Of a stretch of 64,000 nucleotides of DNA, positions 1 to 10,116 are shown one piece after another. Both the position numbers and the translations under genes were made by a program. The stretch is from the NCBI RefSeq assembly GCF_002072155.1, contig NZ_BDIY01000009.1, positions 83,880 through 147,879 of the forward strand, given 5' to 3'. This stretch comes from Roseovarius sp. A-2 (GTDB lineage Bacteria; Pseudomonadota; Alphaproteobacteria; Rhodobacterales; Rhodobacteraceae). A model generated the notes under the pieces. That model was not told where the DNA came from, searched no databases, and was given only the letters and a program-made list of their open reading frames with translations. The number at the start of each line of letters is the position of its first letter. The stretch's first letter is position 1.

Positions 1-174
1 CCGCCAATGGGCGCGCGCCTCCAGCCAGCCCATCTGCCCGTGATAGCCCCGCTCCAAAAACGCCGCCAGCCGCTCCGGCACGTGGCCCACATCCCACGGA
101 CGACACAGCCGACAGGCGTCGAACCCCTCGGCCCGTGCCTGCGCCATCAGTCTCTGTTTCAGCTGATCTTTCAT
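1..174 (-). CDS. queG: epoxyqueuosine reductase QueG, N-terminal part
   Basis: Reading leftward from an ATG at 174, the first 58 codons run off the window edge. The peptide begins MKDQLKQRLMAQARAEGFDA and continues with a Cys-Arg-Leu segment and the GYHGQMGWLEAR stretch. That stretch is typical of the N-terminus of QueG, the cobalamin and iron-sulfur enzyme that reduces epoxyqueuosine to queuosine in tRNA wobble positions. The catalytic and ferredoxin-like domains lie outside the window, so the call rests on the N-terminal motif alone. It probably follows the GST gene in the same direction, about 60 bases downstream. Confidence 0.75.
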   Translation of the reverse strand, partial: MKDQLKQRLMAQARAEGFDACRLCRPWDVGHVPERLAAFLERGYHGQMGWLEARAHWR

Positions 175-234
175 TGTTCCGGCAAATACTCCCGGGTGAA
201 TTGGCCAAAGGCCAAGAGGGGCAGCGCCCCTGAA

Positions 235-900
235 CTAGAAGTCCAGATCGGCATAATGCGCCGGCGGCGGAAATCCCGAAACCTGATCCGCCAGAATCCC
301 CCGGAACGCCGGGCGCGACTTGATCTTGGCATACCAGTCCTTGACCGCCTCGCTGCGATGCCAGTCCACATCACTGATATAATCCAGCGCCGACAGATGC
401 GCGGCCGCCGCGAAATCCGCCAGCGTCATCACATCCCCCGCCAGCCAGCGCCGGTGATCCAGCAGCCACGCCATGTAATCGAGGTGATACTTGATCGCCC
501 GCGCCCCGTCCTTGACGTTCCGACTGTCGGGAAAGCCCTGCTTCATCACCTTCTTGTTGACCCGCTCGTAAAGCAGTTTCGAGGTCACCTCGTGATGAAA
601 CTTGTCATCGAACCACGCCACCAGCCGCCGCACCTCGTAACGCGACTCGGCGCCTTTCGGCATCAGCGCCGGTTCGGGATATTTCTCTTCCAGATATTCG
701 CAGATCGCCGCGCTTTCGGCCATGGTCCTGCCATCGATCTTCAGCACCGGCACCTTGCCCGCCGGATTACGGCGCAGGAAATCCGGGTCCTGTTCCCAAT
801 AGCGTTCCTCGGCCAGTTCGCATTCGATTTTCTTCTCCGCAAGGCTCAGCCGGACCTTGCGACAGAACGGGGAAAGCGGGACGTGATAGAGCTTGGCCAT
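235..900 (-). CDS. glutathione S-transferase family protein
   Basis: A 221-residue cytosolic GST-like protein. The N-terminal thioredoxin-fold domain (about residues 1-80) starts MAKLYHVPLSPFCRKVRLSL, with the SPFC active-site region, and contains the cis-Pro segment NPAGKVPVL and the glutathione-binding ESAAICEYLEE. A helical C-terminal domain follows to about residue 215. The frame stays open upstream to 1047, but the start at 900 is preferred because the thioredoxin fold begins directly there and the upstream codons have no family similarity. It lies between queG and mtgA, all on the minus strand. The substrate is unknown. Confidence 0.85.
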   Translation of the reverse strand: MAKLYHVPLSPFCRKVRLSLAEKKIECELAEERYWEQDPDFLRRNPAGKVPVLKIDGRTMAESAAICEYLEEKYPEPALMPKGAESRYEVRRLVAWFDDKFHHEVTSKLLYERVNKKVMKQGFPDSRNVKDGARAIKYHLDYMAWLLDHRRWLAGDVMTLADFAAAAHLSALDYISDVDWHRSEAVKDWYAKIKSRPAFRGILADQVSGFPPPAHYADLDF

Positions 901-958
901 CGTCAGACTACCTCGGGAAACGGGAACCGCCCCTCCATGCCCCCTTTGCGGGTGATTT

Positions 959-1678
959 TCAATCCTCGAAACAGGCCGCACGCCCGTCCCGGTCAATCGT
1001 CGCCGCCCCGTCCATGATGCTGGCGGCGCGATTGCGCAACGCGGCACTCGGCGATTTTGCGGAACGATCCTTGGGGTTGGGCAGCACAGCAGCCAGCCTT
1101 GCGGCCTGCACCGCGCTCAGATCGGCAGCGCTCACGTCGAAATAGCGCCGCGCCGCGGCCTCTACACCGAACACGCCCTCGTCGAACTCGGCCACGTTGA
1201 GATAGACCTCGACGATCCGCCGCTTCGGCCACAGCGTCTCGACCACCGGGGTCATCACCGCCTCCAGTGCCTTGCGCGCCCAGTTGCGCCCGTGCCAGAG
1301 ATAGACATTCTTCACCACCTGCTGGCTCAGCGTCGAGGCTCCGCGCCCGGATCCTTCGGCAATCGCGGTGCGAATCGCCCCCATGTCAAAGCCCCAGTGC
1401 TGGCAGAAATTGGCATCCTCCGCCGCCACCAGCGAGCGTGCCATCACCGGCGCGATCCGCGCCATCGGCACCCAGTCACGGCGGATCTGCCCCAGCCGCC
1501 GCTCTTCCTGCCCCATGAAATAGGTGCGCGGCGGCTCCAGCACCCGATGGGCCGCGATCAAACCGACCACGATCAGCGCCGATAGCAGCACGTAATACGC
1601 CACCCACCGCCGCAGCCAGCGCAGCGGTCGGATGCGTGCCCGCTTTGAGGAGCGAGAGGATGTGCGCGCCCGTGCCAT
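959..1678 (-). CDS. mtgA: monofunctional biosynthetic peptidoglycan transglycosylase
   Basis: A 239-residue GT51 enzyme that polymerises lipid II glycan strands at the periplasmic face of the inner membrane. A basic N-terminus is followed by one membrane anchor (about residues 27-44). The catalytic glutamate is E87 in EDANFCQHWGFD, then come the GASTLSQQVVKN motif and the RRIVEVYLNVAEF motif. Length fits MtgA (about 230-240 residues), and there is no transpeptidase domain. The start at 1678 was chosen over the further upstream in-frame codon because it begins the usual Arg/Ser-rich tail just before the anchor. Confidence 0.92.
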   Translation of the reverse strand: MARARTSSRSSKRARIRPLRWLRRWVAYYVLLSALIVVGLIAAHRVLEPPRTYFMGQEERRLGQIRRDWVPMARIAPVMARSLVAAEDANFCQHWGFDMGAIRTAIAEGSGRGASTLSQQVVKNVYLWHGRNWARKALEAVMTPVVETLWPKRRIVEVYLNVAEFDEGVFGVEAAARRYFDVSAADLSAVQAARLAAVLPNPKDRSAKSPSAALRNRAASIMDGAATIDRDGRAACFED

Positions 1679-1741
1679 GGCCCAGCTATAGCCGTCCAAT
1701 CCATGCGGCAAAACAGGTTTGACACACACACGCCCGTTTTC

Positions 1742-1781
1742 TTGAAAAGAAAACGAACCGAACCCTTTGCAAGGATTCGGT
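1742..1781 (-). terminator. Rho-independent terminator of gltB
   Basis: On the minus strand, just after the gltB stop, lies a hairpin with arms ACCGAA and TTCGGT plus an inner CCTT/AAGG stem (plus-strand 1757-1781). It is followed by a T-rich run (TTCGTTTTCTTTTC). Stem, loop and T tract together make a convincing intrinsic terminator that separates gltB from mtgA. Confidence 0.8.
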
Positions 1782-1792
1782 CTTGTCAGAGC

Positions 1793-4700
1793 CTATTCCG
1801 CCGGAACAGCCTCGGGCCGCGTGCCCACCGGATGCTCCAGCTTGTCGAGCATTTCCTTCGGGCAGAACTGCACGAAGCGGTCCTTCTCGATATCCCAGTA
1901 TTGCAGGATATCCTGCCCGCGCTGCGATCCGGTCTCGGCCACATGCCGCTCGATCATACCCTTGAGTTCGGTCTCCCAATGCGGCTCTGATACAGGGCAA
2001 CTCACCAATGTCTCACCGTTGACCAGCGTTTCCGCCCGGTTGTCGGGGTCATAGACATAGGCCATGCCGCCGGTCATGCCTGCGCCGAAATTGGCCCCGA
2101 TCTCGCCCAGAATCACCGCCGCACCGCCGGTCATGTATTCACACCCGTTGGAACCGCAGCCCTCGATCACCACCTTGGCCCCCGAATTGCGCACAGCAAA
2201 ACGTTCACCGGCACGCCCGGCGGCAAAGAGATAACCATCGGTCGCGCCATAAAGCACCGTGTTGCCGATGATCGTGTTCTCGGCCGCCACCAGCGGGCTC
2301 GCCATCGGCGGACGCACCACGATGGTGCCACCCGACAGGCCCTTGCCGACATAGTCATTGGCGTCACCGCTGACCTCGATCTTCAGCCCCGGCGCGGCAA
2401 ACGCGCCCAGCGACTGCCCGGCACTGCCGGTCAGTTTCACCGTCAGGTGATCGGGTTGCAGGCTGTTGCGCATCCCGAACTTCCGCACGATATGGCTTGA
2501 GACCCGCGCGCCCACCGTCCGGTCGGTGTTTTGCACCGCGTAATGCAACTGCATCTTCTCGCCGTCATTCAGGAACCGCTGCGCGTCGCGCACGATTTCC
2601 GCATCCAGCGTGTCGGGCACCTCGTTGCGCGGGCGGTTGCGGTCATAGCGAATGTCCTTTGCCCCATCCACGGTGATCAGCATCGGGTTGAGGTCGAGAT
2701 CATCCAGATGCGCCGATCCACGGCTGACCTGCGTCAAGAGATCCGCTCGCCCGATCACCTCGTCGAGGCTGCGCGCGCCAATGCTCGCCAGCAACTCCCG
2801 CACCTCCTGTGCGTAGAAGGTGATGAGGTTTACCACCTTCTCGGCATTGCCGGTGAACTTGGCGCGCAAGTCCTCGTCCTGCGTGCAGACCCCGACGGGG
2901 CAGGTGTTGCTCTGACACTGCCGCACCATGATGCAGCCCATCGAGATCAGCGCCGCCGTGCCGATGCCGTATTCCTCGGCCCCCATCATCGCCGCCATGA
3001 CGATATCGCGCCCGGTGCGCAAACCCCCGTCAGTGCGCAGCGTGATCCGCTCGCGCAGGTTGTTCATGCTCAGCACCTGATGCGCCTCCGTGAGGCCCAT
3101 CTCCCAGGGCAGCCCGGCATATTTGATCGACGTCGCCGGGCTCGCCCCGGTGCCGCCATTATGCCCGGAAATCAGGATCACATCCGCCTTGGCCTTGGCC
3201 ACACCGGCGGCGATCGTGCCGACTCCCGACTGCGCCACCAGCTTGACCGTCACCTTCACGGTCGGGTTGATCTGCTTGAGGTCATAGATCAGCTGCGCCA
3301 GATCCTCGATGGAATAGATATCGTGATGCGGCGGCGGCGAAATCAGTGTCACACCCTCGGTGGAATGCCGCAACCGCGCGATCAGCTTGGTCACCTTCAT
3401 CCCCGGCAACTGCCCGCCCTCACCGGGCTTGGCGCCTTGCGCGACCTTGATCTCCAACTCCTCGCAATGGTTGAGGTATTCCGCCGTCACGCCAAACCGG
3501 CCAGAGGCGACCTGCTTGATCTTGGCACTCGGGTTGTCGCCATTGGCCTCCGGCGTGAAATGCGCCGGGTCCTCGCCGCCCTCGCCACTGTCCGAGCGCG
3601 CGCCAATCCGGTTCATCGCCACGTTCAGCGTCTTGTGCGCCTCGGGGCTCAGCGCCCCCAGCGACATGCCCGGCGTGACAAACCGCTTGCGGATCGCGGT
3701 CACGCTCTCCACCTCCTCCAGCGGGATCGCCTCGCCCATCGGCTTGATCGCCATCAGGTCGCGCAGATGCGTCGGCGGGTTGTTCTGCATCGCCGCCGAA
3801 TAGCGCTTCCACAGCTCGTAACTCGCCTTGTTGCAGGCCATCTGCATCATATGCATGGTTTGCGCGCCCCAGGCATGGGTCTCACCCGATTTGCGCGCCT
3901 TGTAAAACCCGCCGATCGGCAGGATATCCTGCCCCCCCTTGAAGGCCCGGCCATGCACCTCTTCCAGCTTGGCCTGTATGCCCGACACACCGATTCCGCT
4001 GATCCGGCTCGTCAGCCCCGGGAAATACTCCGCGCACATGGCACGGGACAGCCCCACCGCCTCGAAGTTCAGACCTCCGCGATAGGACGAAACCACCGAG
4101 ATCCCCATCTTCGACATGATCTTCAACAGACCCTGATCAATCGCCAAACGATACCGCGCCACCGCCTCGGTCAGGCTGCCCTCGATCAAGCCCCGGTCGA
4201 TCCGGTCGGCAATGCTGTCCTCGGCCAGATAGGCGTTGACCACGGTCGCCCCCGCGCCAATCAGCACGGCGAAATAATGCGGGTCGATACATTCAGCCGA
4301 GCGCACGTTGAGGCTGGAGAAAGTCCGCAACCCCTTTTGCGTCAGATGGCTGTGCACCGCCGAGGTGGCCAGAATCATCGGCATGCCGACGCGGGTCTCG
4401 CCAAGATTTTGATCAGTCAGGATCAGATGCCCGGTGCCCGAGCGCACGGCATCCTCCGCCTCGGCCCGGATCCGCTCCAACCCCTGTTGCAGGGCGTTCT
4501 TGCCCGCGCCAAAGGTGCAGTCGATCACCGCCACATCGGCATTGAACTGCCGGATCATCTCATCCCATTGCGCATTGCCGACAAACGGGCTTTCCAGCAC
4601 CAGGATCTCGGTCTGCGCGCTCGACTCATCCAGCACGTTCTTGAGGTTGCCGAACCGCGTCTTGAGACTCATCACCCGGTATTCGCGCAAACTGTCAATC

Positions 4701-6325
4701 GGTGGGTTCGTCACCTGGCTGAAATTCTGCCGGAAATAATGGCTCAGCGGGCGGTACTGCTTGGACAGCACAGCACTCGGCGTGTCGTCGCCCATGCTGG
4801 CAATCGCTTCCTTGCCGTCCTCGGCCATCGGCGCAAGGATCTGCTCCAGCTCCTCCAGGGTATACCCGGCCGCGATCTGCCGCTTGCGCAACTCGCCCGC
4901 CTTGTAGATCGGCACCTCGGTCACGGCGGCCAGCTTGTCATCCAGCTCGTTGATCTTGCCGACCCACTCGCCAAAGGGCTGCGCATTGGCCAGCTTATCC
5001 TTCATATCGGCATCGTGATAGAGCTTGCCTTCGACCATATCCACGGCCAGCAACTGACCGGGGCCAAGCGCACCCTTTTCATTCACCTTGGCCTCGTCAA
5101 TCGGCACCATCCCGGCCTCGGAACCCGCAATCAGCAGCCCGTCACCCGTCACCACATAGCGCATCGGGCGCAGCCCGTTGCGGTCCAGCCCGGCGCAGAC
5201 CCAACGGCCATCGGTCATCGCAAGTGCTGCGGGCCCGTCCCACGGCTCCATCACCGAGTTGCAATAGGAATACATGTCGCGCCACGCCTGCGGCAGCTCC
5301 TCGCGCTGCTTCGACCAGGATTCCGGCACCAGCATGGTTTTCGCCATCGGCGCATTGCGCCCCGCCCGCACCAGCACCTCGAACACCGCATCGAGTGCCG
5401 CACTGTCCGAGGAACCTTGCGGGATGATCGGCTTGATATCCTCGGCCCGCTCGCCAAACGCCGAAGATGCCATGCGGATTTCGTGGCTCTTCATCCAGTT
5501 GGTGTTGCCCTTGAGCGTGTTGATTTCGCCGTTATGCGCCAGCATGCGGAACGGCTGCGCCAGCCACCATTGCGGAAAGGTGTTGGTCGAATAGCGCTGG
5601 TGATAGATCGCAAACGCGCTCTTGAACCGTTCGTCCATCAGGTCGGGATAGAACACCGCCACCTGCTCGGCCAGCATCATGCCCTTGTAGATGATGCTCC
5701 GGCAGGACAGGCTCGCGATATAAAGACCGTTGATCCCGGCAGCCGCCACCGCCTTTTCGATCCGGCGGCGGATCACGTACAGTTCGCGCTCAAACTCTTC
5801 TTCCTCCAGCCCCTTGGCATCGGAAATCAGGATCTGCTCGATCTCGGGCCGGGTCGCATTGGCCTTTTCACCCAGACAGGTAATATCGACCGGCACATGC
5901 CGCCAGCCATAGATCGTATGGCCCATGCGCAGCACTTCGGTTTCCACGATGGTCCGGCACTGCTCCTGCGCGCCGAAATTGGTGCGCGGCAGAAACACCT
6001 GACCGACAGCGACCAGACTGCTTTCATCCGGCTCATGCCCGGTGCGGCGAATCTGGTCATAGATGAACGACACCGGGATCTGCACATGGATGCCCGCGCC
6101 GTCGCCGGTCTTGCCATCGGCATCGACAGCACCCCGGTGCCAGATCGCCTTGAGCGCATTGATCCCCGCCTCGACCACCCGGCGCGACGGTTTTCCATCC
6201 ACCGACACGACTAGGCCGACACCGCAAGAGGAGTGCTCCTCTGCGTGGGTATACATGCCGTTCTCGGCCATCCAGTTGCGCTTGGCCTCTTCCTTGGCCA
6301 TCCAGTCCTGATCGAATTTCGTCAT
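1793..6325 (-). CDS. gltB: glutamate synthase (NADPH) large subunit
   Basis: A 1510-residue GltB, full length for bacteria. It transfers the glutamine amide nitrogen to 2-oxoglutarate. The class II amidotransferase nucleophile is C34 in SSCGVGLVV, so a propeptide of about 33 residues is removed. Next come the central domain, the FMN-binding synthase domain (SPPPHHDIYSIEDL and the KLVAQSGVGTIAAGVAKA stretch) and the cysteines of the 3Fe-4S cluster in CQSNTCPVGVC. The C-terminal Gly-rich beta-helix domain (LSGGTIVVRPP through GAGMTGGMAYVYD) completes the protein. The start has a GGAAGGGTG element about 8 bases upstream. It follows gltD by 108 bases in one operon. The long open frame on the opposite strand is a composition artefact. 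Confidence 0.98.
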   Translation of the reverse strand: MTKFDQDWMAKEEAKRNWMAENGMYTHAEEHSSCGVGLVVSVDGKPSRRVVEAGINALKAIWHRGAVDADGKTGDGAGIHVQIPVSFIYDQIRRTGHEPDESSLVAVGQVFLPRTNFGAQEQCRTIVETEVLRMGHTIYGWRHVPVDITCLGEKANATRPEIEQILISDAKGLEEEEFERELYVIRRRIEKAVAAAGINGLYIASLSCRSIIYKGMMLAEQVAVFYPDLMDERFKSAFAIYHQRYSTNTFPQWWLAQPFRMLAHNGEINTLKGNTNWMKSHEIRMASSAFGERAEDIKPIIPQGSSDSAALDAVFEVLVRAGRNAPMAKTMLVPESWSKQREELPQAWRDMYSYCNSVMEPWDGPAALAMTDGRWVCAGLDRNGLRPMRYVVTGDGLLIAGSEAGMVPIDEAKVNEKGALGPGQLLAVDMVEGKLYHDADMKDKLANAQPFGEWVGKINELDDKLAAVTEVPIYKAGELRKRQIAAGYTLEELEQILAPMAEDGKEAIASMGDDTPSAVLSKQYRPLSHYFRQNFSQVTNPPIDSLREYRVMSLKTRFGNLKNVLDESSAQTEILVLESPFVGNAQWDEMIRQFNADVAVIDCTFGAGKNALQQGLERIRAEAEDAVRSGTGHLILTDQNLGETRVGMPMILATSAVHSHLTQKGLRTFSSLNVRSAECIDPHYFAVLIGAGATVVNAYLAEDSIADRIDRGLIEGSLTEAVARYRLAIDQGLLKIMSKMGISVVSSYRGGLNFEAVGLSRAMCAEYFPGLTSRISGIGVSGIQAKLEEVHGRAFKGGQDILPIGGFYKARKSGETHAWGAQTMHMMQMACNKASYELWKRYSAAMQNNPPTHLRDLMAIKPMGEAIPLEEVESVTAIRKRFVTPGMSLGALSPEAHKTLNVAMNRIGARSDSGEGGEDPAHFTPEANGDNPSAKIKQVASGRFGVTAEYLNHCEELEIKVAQGAKPGEGGQLPGMKVTKLIARLRHSTEGVTLISPPPHHDIYSIEDLAQLIYDLKQINPTVKVTVKLVAQSGVGTIAAGVAKAKADVILISGHNGGTGASPATSIKYAGLPWEMGLTEAHQVLSMNNLRERITLRTDGGLRTGRDIVMAAMMGAEEYGIGTAALISMGCIMVRQCQSNTCPVGVCTQDEDLRAKFTGNAEKVVNLITFYAQEVRELLASIGARSLDEVIGRADLLTQVSRGSAHLDDLDLNPMLITVDGAKDIRYDRNRPRNEVPDTLDAEIVRDAQRFLNDGEKMQLHYAVQNTDRTVGARVSSHIVRKFGMRNSLQPDHLTVKLTGSAGQSLGAFAAPGLKIEVSGDANDYVGKGLSGGTIVVRPPMASPLVAAENTIIGNTVLYGATDGYLFAAGRAGERFAVRNSGAKVVIEGCGSNGCEYMTGGAAVILGEIGANFGAGMTGGMAYVYDPDNRAETLVNGETLVSCPVSEPHWETELKGMIERHVAETGSQRGQDILQYWDIEKDRFVQFCPKEMLDKLEHPVGTRPEAVPAE

Positions 6326-6433
6326 TGGTCTTCACCCTTCCTTTACCCGGTGGGTCAGATTGTCTGTCTTATCGCCTCAAAGCGCTCTTCCGGGGGACCG
6401 CCGCAATACCGACGTAATACCGACGCTTTACCG

Positions 6434-7867
6434 CTATTCCGCCGCGACAGCCTGCGCTTCCCCAAGATAGTCGAGAATCGCTGCTGCCGAGTCGCGCCCG
6501 TCACGGATCGCCCACACCACAAGGGACGCCCCCCGCACGATGTCACCGACGGCGTAAACGCCCTCCATCGCGGTCTGCCCGGTGGTGAACTCTGCCTTGA
6601 CAGTGCCCCAGCGGGTGACCTCCAATTCCTCTTGATTCCAAAGGGTTGGCAGGTTTTCGGCCTCAAACCCTAGCGCCTTGATCACCAGATCGGCAGGCGC
6701 GTCATGCTCGGCACCCTCGATGGGTTCCGGGATTTGACGGCCCGTCGCATCCGGCGCGCCAAGGCGCATTTTCTGCACTTTTACGCTCGTCACCGGATCA
6801 CCGGCAAAGCCAATCGGCGCGCTAAGCCATTCAAACTTAACGCCTTCTTCCTCGGCATTGGTCACCTCACGTTGGCTGCCGGGCATGTTCTCACGGTCGC
6901 GGCGGTAAAGGCAGGTCACCGATTTGGCCCCTTGACGAATGGCGGTGCGCACACAATCCATTGCGGTATCACCACCGCCGACCACAACAATTCGCTTGCC
7001 CGAGGCATTCAACTCGCCGCTGTCATAGTCCGGCACGCTGTCGCCAAAGCCCACACGATTGCTCGCCGTCAGGTAATCAATCGCCCGCACGATGCCTTGG
7101 GCACCCGATCCCGGCCCTTGCAGGTCGCGGCTCTTGTAGACCCCGGTGGCGATCATTACCGCGTTGTGTTTGTTACGAATTTCCTCGAACGTGATATCCG
7201 TGCCAACGTCACAGTTCAGCACGAATTCGACGCCCCCCTGCTCCAGCTGCTCGACCCGGCGCATAACCACGTCCTTCTCCAGCTTGAAGCCCGGAATGCC
7301 ATAGGTCATCAGCCCGCCACCCCGGTCATAACGGTCATAGACCGTCACCTGAACACCCGCCCGCCGCAGCACGTCAGCGGCGGCAAGACCTCCGGGGCCG
7401 GCACCGATTATCCCAACGGATTCAATGCGTTCCGCCGCAGGCTTGATCGGCTCGACCCAGCCTTCTTCCCAGGCGGTATCAGTGATGTATTTCTCCACCG
7501 CGCCGATGGTGACTGTGCCATGCCCCGATTGCTCGATCACGCAATTGCCCTCGCACAGCCGGTCCTGCGGGCAGATGCGCCCGCAAATCTCGGGGAAGGT
7601 ATTGGTCAACTGACTGATTTCATAGGCTTCCTTTAGCCGCCCTTCGGCGGTGAGGCGCAACCAGTCAGGAATATTGTTGTGCAGCGGGCAATGCGTCTGG
7701 CAATAGGGCACGCCACACTGACTGCACCGCCCGGCCTGTTCCTTGGCCTTGGCATCGGCATACTCCGCATAGATCTCATGGAAATCCTGCCTGCGTGCCT
7801 CTGCCGTCCGTTTCTCAGGCATGTCCCGCCCGACCGTCACGAATTTCAGCATGGGTTGCTTAGCCAC
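6434..7867 (-). CDS. gltD: glutamate synthase small subunit
   Basis: A 477-residue GltD that passes electrons from NADPH through FAD and 4Fe-4S clusters to GltB. The N-terminal cysteine-rich segment is visible (CSQCGVPYCQTHCP, then CGRICPQDRLCEGNC). The FAD-binding motif IIGAGPGGLAAADVL and the NADPH-binding VVVGGGDTAMDC follow. The frame is open far upstream, but the GTG at 7867 is chosen. A GGAGGG ribosome-binding site lies 7 bases upstream, and the protein then starts VAKQPMLKFVTVGRDMPEKR, as is usual for the family. It is first in the gltDB operon and diverges from uppP across about 216 bases that must hold both promoters. Confidence 0.96.
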   Translation of the reverse strand: MAKQPMLKFVTVGRDMPEKRTAEARRQDFHEIYAEYADAKAKEQAGRCSQCGVPYCQTHCPLHNNIPDWLRLTAEGRLKEAYEISQLTNTFPEICGRICPQDRLCEGNCVIEQSGHGTVTIGAVEKYITDTAWEEGWVEPIKPAAERIESVGIIGAGPGGLAAADVLRRAGVQVTVYDRYDRGGGLMTYGIPGFKLEKDVVMRRVEQLEQGGVEFVLNCDVGTDITFEEIRNKHNAVMIATGVYKSRDLQGPGSGAQGIVRAIDYLTASNRVGFGDSVPDYDSGELNASGKRIVVVGGGDTAMDCVRTAIRQGAKSVTCLYRRDRENMPGSQREVTNAEEEGVKFEWLSAPIGFAGDPVTSVKVQKMRLGAPDATGRQIPEPIEGAEHDAPADLVIKALGFEAENLPTLWNQEELEVTRWGTVKAEFTTGQTAMEGVYAVGDIVRGASLVVWAIRDGRDSAAAILDYLGEAQAVAAE

Positions 7868-8083
7868 TACGTGCCCTCCCGAAATCTTTGCACCGCACGT
7901 CTTTACTCCAACGGCCTTTGGATTAAAAGTCAGAAGGTTTGACCTATATGCAGAAATTTTTCGTATCGGCTGCGGTAGAATTAGAAATCTCATGAATATT
8001 ACGTCCGATTCGGACCCACATTGCCGATTGCACCGAAAACACAAAGGTTTATAGCTGAAAATGTCGTAAACAGGACTCCAGTA

Positions 8084-8887
8084 ATGACGTTGTTTCACAT
8101 CTTACTCGTCGCCGTCATTCAGGGAATCACCGAGTTTCTGCCGATCTCCTCCTCCGGACATCTCATCCTCCTGCCGAAACTCACCGGTATGGCCGATCAG
8201 GGTCTGGTCATCGATGTGGCCGTGCATGTCGGCACGCTCTTCGCCGTGACCCTGTATTTCTGGTCCGACGTGCGCGGTGCCGTGATCGGCCTGCCAGACG
8301 CGATCGCCGGACGAGCCGACACGCCCGGCGCACGGCTGGCGCAGCTCTTGCTCATCGCCTCGATCCCGGTAATCGCCTTTGGTGCCCTGCTCAAGCTCTC
8401 CGGTTATGATGAAAGCCTGCGCTCGATCGAGGTGATCGGCTGGGCCACGATCATCTTCGGGCTGGTGCTCTACTGGGCAGACAAGATCGGTCGACGCAAG
8501 AAAACCACCGAGGACTGGAATATCACCGATGCGATGGTGATCGGAGTCTGGCAGGCCATCGCCCTCATCCCGGGCACGTCGCGCTCTGGCATCACCATCA
8601 CCGGGGCGCGTTTCCTCGGCTATCGGCGACAGGAAGCAGCGCGCATCTCGATGCTGATGTCTATTCCGACCATTGTTGCAAGCGCCGTTCTGCTCGGGAC
8701 CGAAGCTGCAATAGAGGCCGATCCGTCTGTCCTGATCAGCGCCGCGACCGCCGCCGCCTTCGCCTTTGTCGCGGCGCTCGCGGCGCTCGGCCTGATGATG
8801 CGGCTCTTGCAGAGTGTCAGCTTCACACCCTACGTGATCTATCGGCTCGTGCTTGGCGTTTTCCTGCTGGGAATAGCCTATAGCTGA
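8084..8887 (+). CDS. uppP: undecaprenyl-diphosphatase UppP (BacA)
   Basis: A 267-residue polytopic membrane protein that dephosphorylates undecaprenyl diphosphate to recycle the lipid carrier for peptidoglycan. Hallmark motifs are GITEFLPISSSGH (E17, S22-S24, H26) and PGTSRSG in the second half, with about eight hydrophobic segments. The start at 8084 puts the first motif at the usual distance from the N-terminus; the upstream ribosome-binding site (AGGA) is weak. The gene ends 3 bases before the stop of the convergent NDUFA9-like gene. This uppP/NDUFA9-like pairing is common in Rhodobacterales. Confidence 0.95.
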   Translation: MTLFHILLVAVIQGITEFLPISSSGHLILLPKLTGMADQGLVIDVAVHVGTLFAVTLYFWSDVRGAVIGLPDAIAGRADTPGARLAQLLLIASIPVIAFGALLKLSGYDESLRSIEVIGWATIIFGLVLYWADKIGRRKKTTEDWNITDAMVIGVWQAIALIPGTSRSGITITGARFLGYRRQEAARISMLMSIPTIVASAVLLGTEAAIEADPSVLISAATAAAFAFVAALAALGLMMRLLQSVSFTPYVIYRLVLGVFLLGIAYS

Positions 8888-8890
8888 CGG

Positions 8891-9874
8891 TCAGAGACTG
8901 CGCAGGTTCCGGGCCGATTCCTTGATCGCCTCATATTGCCCCGCTGGCCGGAAGCGCCAGAGATAATCAGGCAGCACGGCCTCAATCGCCACAGGCGTGA
9001 TACCCAGATCGGCAAAGCCCCTGGCACCCTCGCTCACCACGTTATCCGCTTTCAGGCTGCGCACCTGGTCGCGGGTGATCTGAGGCGGAATCAGACCGAA
9101 TGTCACCGTCTGCACGAGTTCCATCGCCCAGGCCATAACTGCGGCAATGCCAAACGGAATATTCACGATCATCCGCCGCCGGCGGACGATCCTCAGCATC
9201 ACGCGCATTAGATCGCGAAACGTCGCCACCTCCGGCCCGCCAAGCTCGTAGATGCCAGGCGCGGCGCGGTCCTCGGCCCCCAGGGCTGCAGCATGCGCCA
9301 CGTCATCGGCATAGACCGGCTGAAACTTCGTGTCGCCGCCCACCACAGGCAGGACAGGCCCGAATCGCGTCATGGCGGCGAAGCGGTTGAAAAACTGGTC
9401 TTCGGGGCCAAACACGACGGACGGGCGCAGGATCATGGCCTGCGGGAAATGCGCGAGAATCCCGGCCTCTCCGGCGGCCTTGCTCTGGGCATATTCGCTG
9501 TCGGACTGCGGATCGGCACCGATGGCCGACAGATGCACGAGATGGCTCACACCTTCTTCGGCGGCGAGCCGCGCGATGCGCGTTGCCCCCTCGGCCTGAA
9601 CGGCCTGAAAATTGTTACGCCCCTTGCGGTCGAACGTGCCCACGCAATTCACCACCGCATCCGCCCCGTGCATCACCGCGCGCACGCTGTCATCGTCGCG
9701 GATGTTGCAGAAAACCGGCTCGACCTGGCCGACATTGCCATAGGGCTTGACATGCATCGCTTCATTCGGGCGCCTCACCGCGACCCGCACCCGCCATCCC
9801 GCCTGCGCCATGCGGCGCGCGATGTAACGGCCGACGAAACCTGATCCGCCATATATGGTGACGAGCTTGGACAT
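8891..9874 (-). CDS. NDUFA9-like NAD(P)-binding epimerase-family protein
   Basis: A 327-residue atypical short-chain dehydrogenase related to mitochondrial complex I subunit NDUFA9. The N-terminal Rossmann motif [13 protein letters not shown] is clear. The variable active-site region ([29 protein letters not shown]) and the QPVYADDVA stretch are typical of the NDUFA9/YfcH-like branch. It may bind NADPH and have a structural role with complex I, or act as a hydroxysteroid-type dehydrogenase; the sequence does not decide. It is convergent with uppP and has its own upstream region next to the tRNA promoter. Confidence 0.88.
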   Translation of the reverse strand: MSKLVTIYGGSGFVGRYIARRMAQAGWRVRVAVRRPNEAMHVKPYGNVGQVEPVFCNIRDDDSVRAVMHGADAVVNCVGTFDRKGRNNFQAVQAEGATRIARLAAEEGVSHLVHLSAIGADPQSDSEYAQSKAAGEAGILAHFPQAMILRPSVVFGPEDQFFNRFAAMTRFGPVLPVVGGDTKFQPVYADDVAHAAALGAEDRAAPGIYELGGPEVATFRDLMRVMLRIVRRRRMIVNIPFGIAAVMAWAMELVQTVTFGLIPPQITRDQVRSLKADNVVSEGARGFADLGITPVAIEAVLPDYLWRFRPAGQYEAIKESARNLRSL

Positions 9875-9975
9875 GAGAAGCCTCCAGAATGCGCGCGTTC
9901 AAACCCTTTCCTATCTCCCAACACCGCGTTGAACAAGATGATAAGGCGATTGCGACGGATCGCGCAAAAACGCCG

Positions 9976-10004
9976 TTGACATGGGATCGGTCGGCGTCTA
10001 AACG
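9976..10004 (+). promoter_or_regulatory. probable sigma-70 promoter of tRNA-Leu
   Basis: A perfect -35 TTGACA (9976-9981) lies 17 bases before TAAACG (9999-10004), about 17 bases upstream of the tRNA 5' end. Position and spacing fit a strong tRNA promoter. Confidence 0.6.
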
Positions 10005-10021
10005 CCTGCCTCACGACACCT

Positions 10022-10107
<86 letters not shown>

Positions 10108-10116
10108 CTCGTCAAC

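Noticed and set aside
7..1017. 336-codon plus-strand frame at the window start
   Set aside because: Lies opposite queG, GST and mtgA, which are well supported; no recognisable motif.
2531..6214. 1227-codon open frame on the plus strand opposite gltB
   Set aside because: Antisense of a clear gltB; His/Arg-rich translation without any domain, caused by high GC at third positions.
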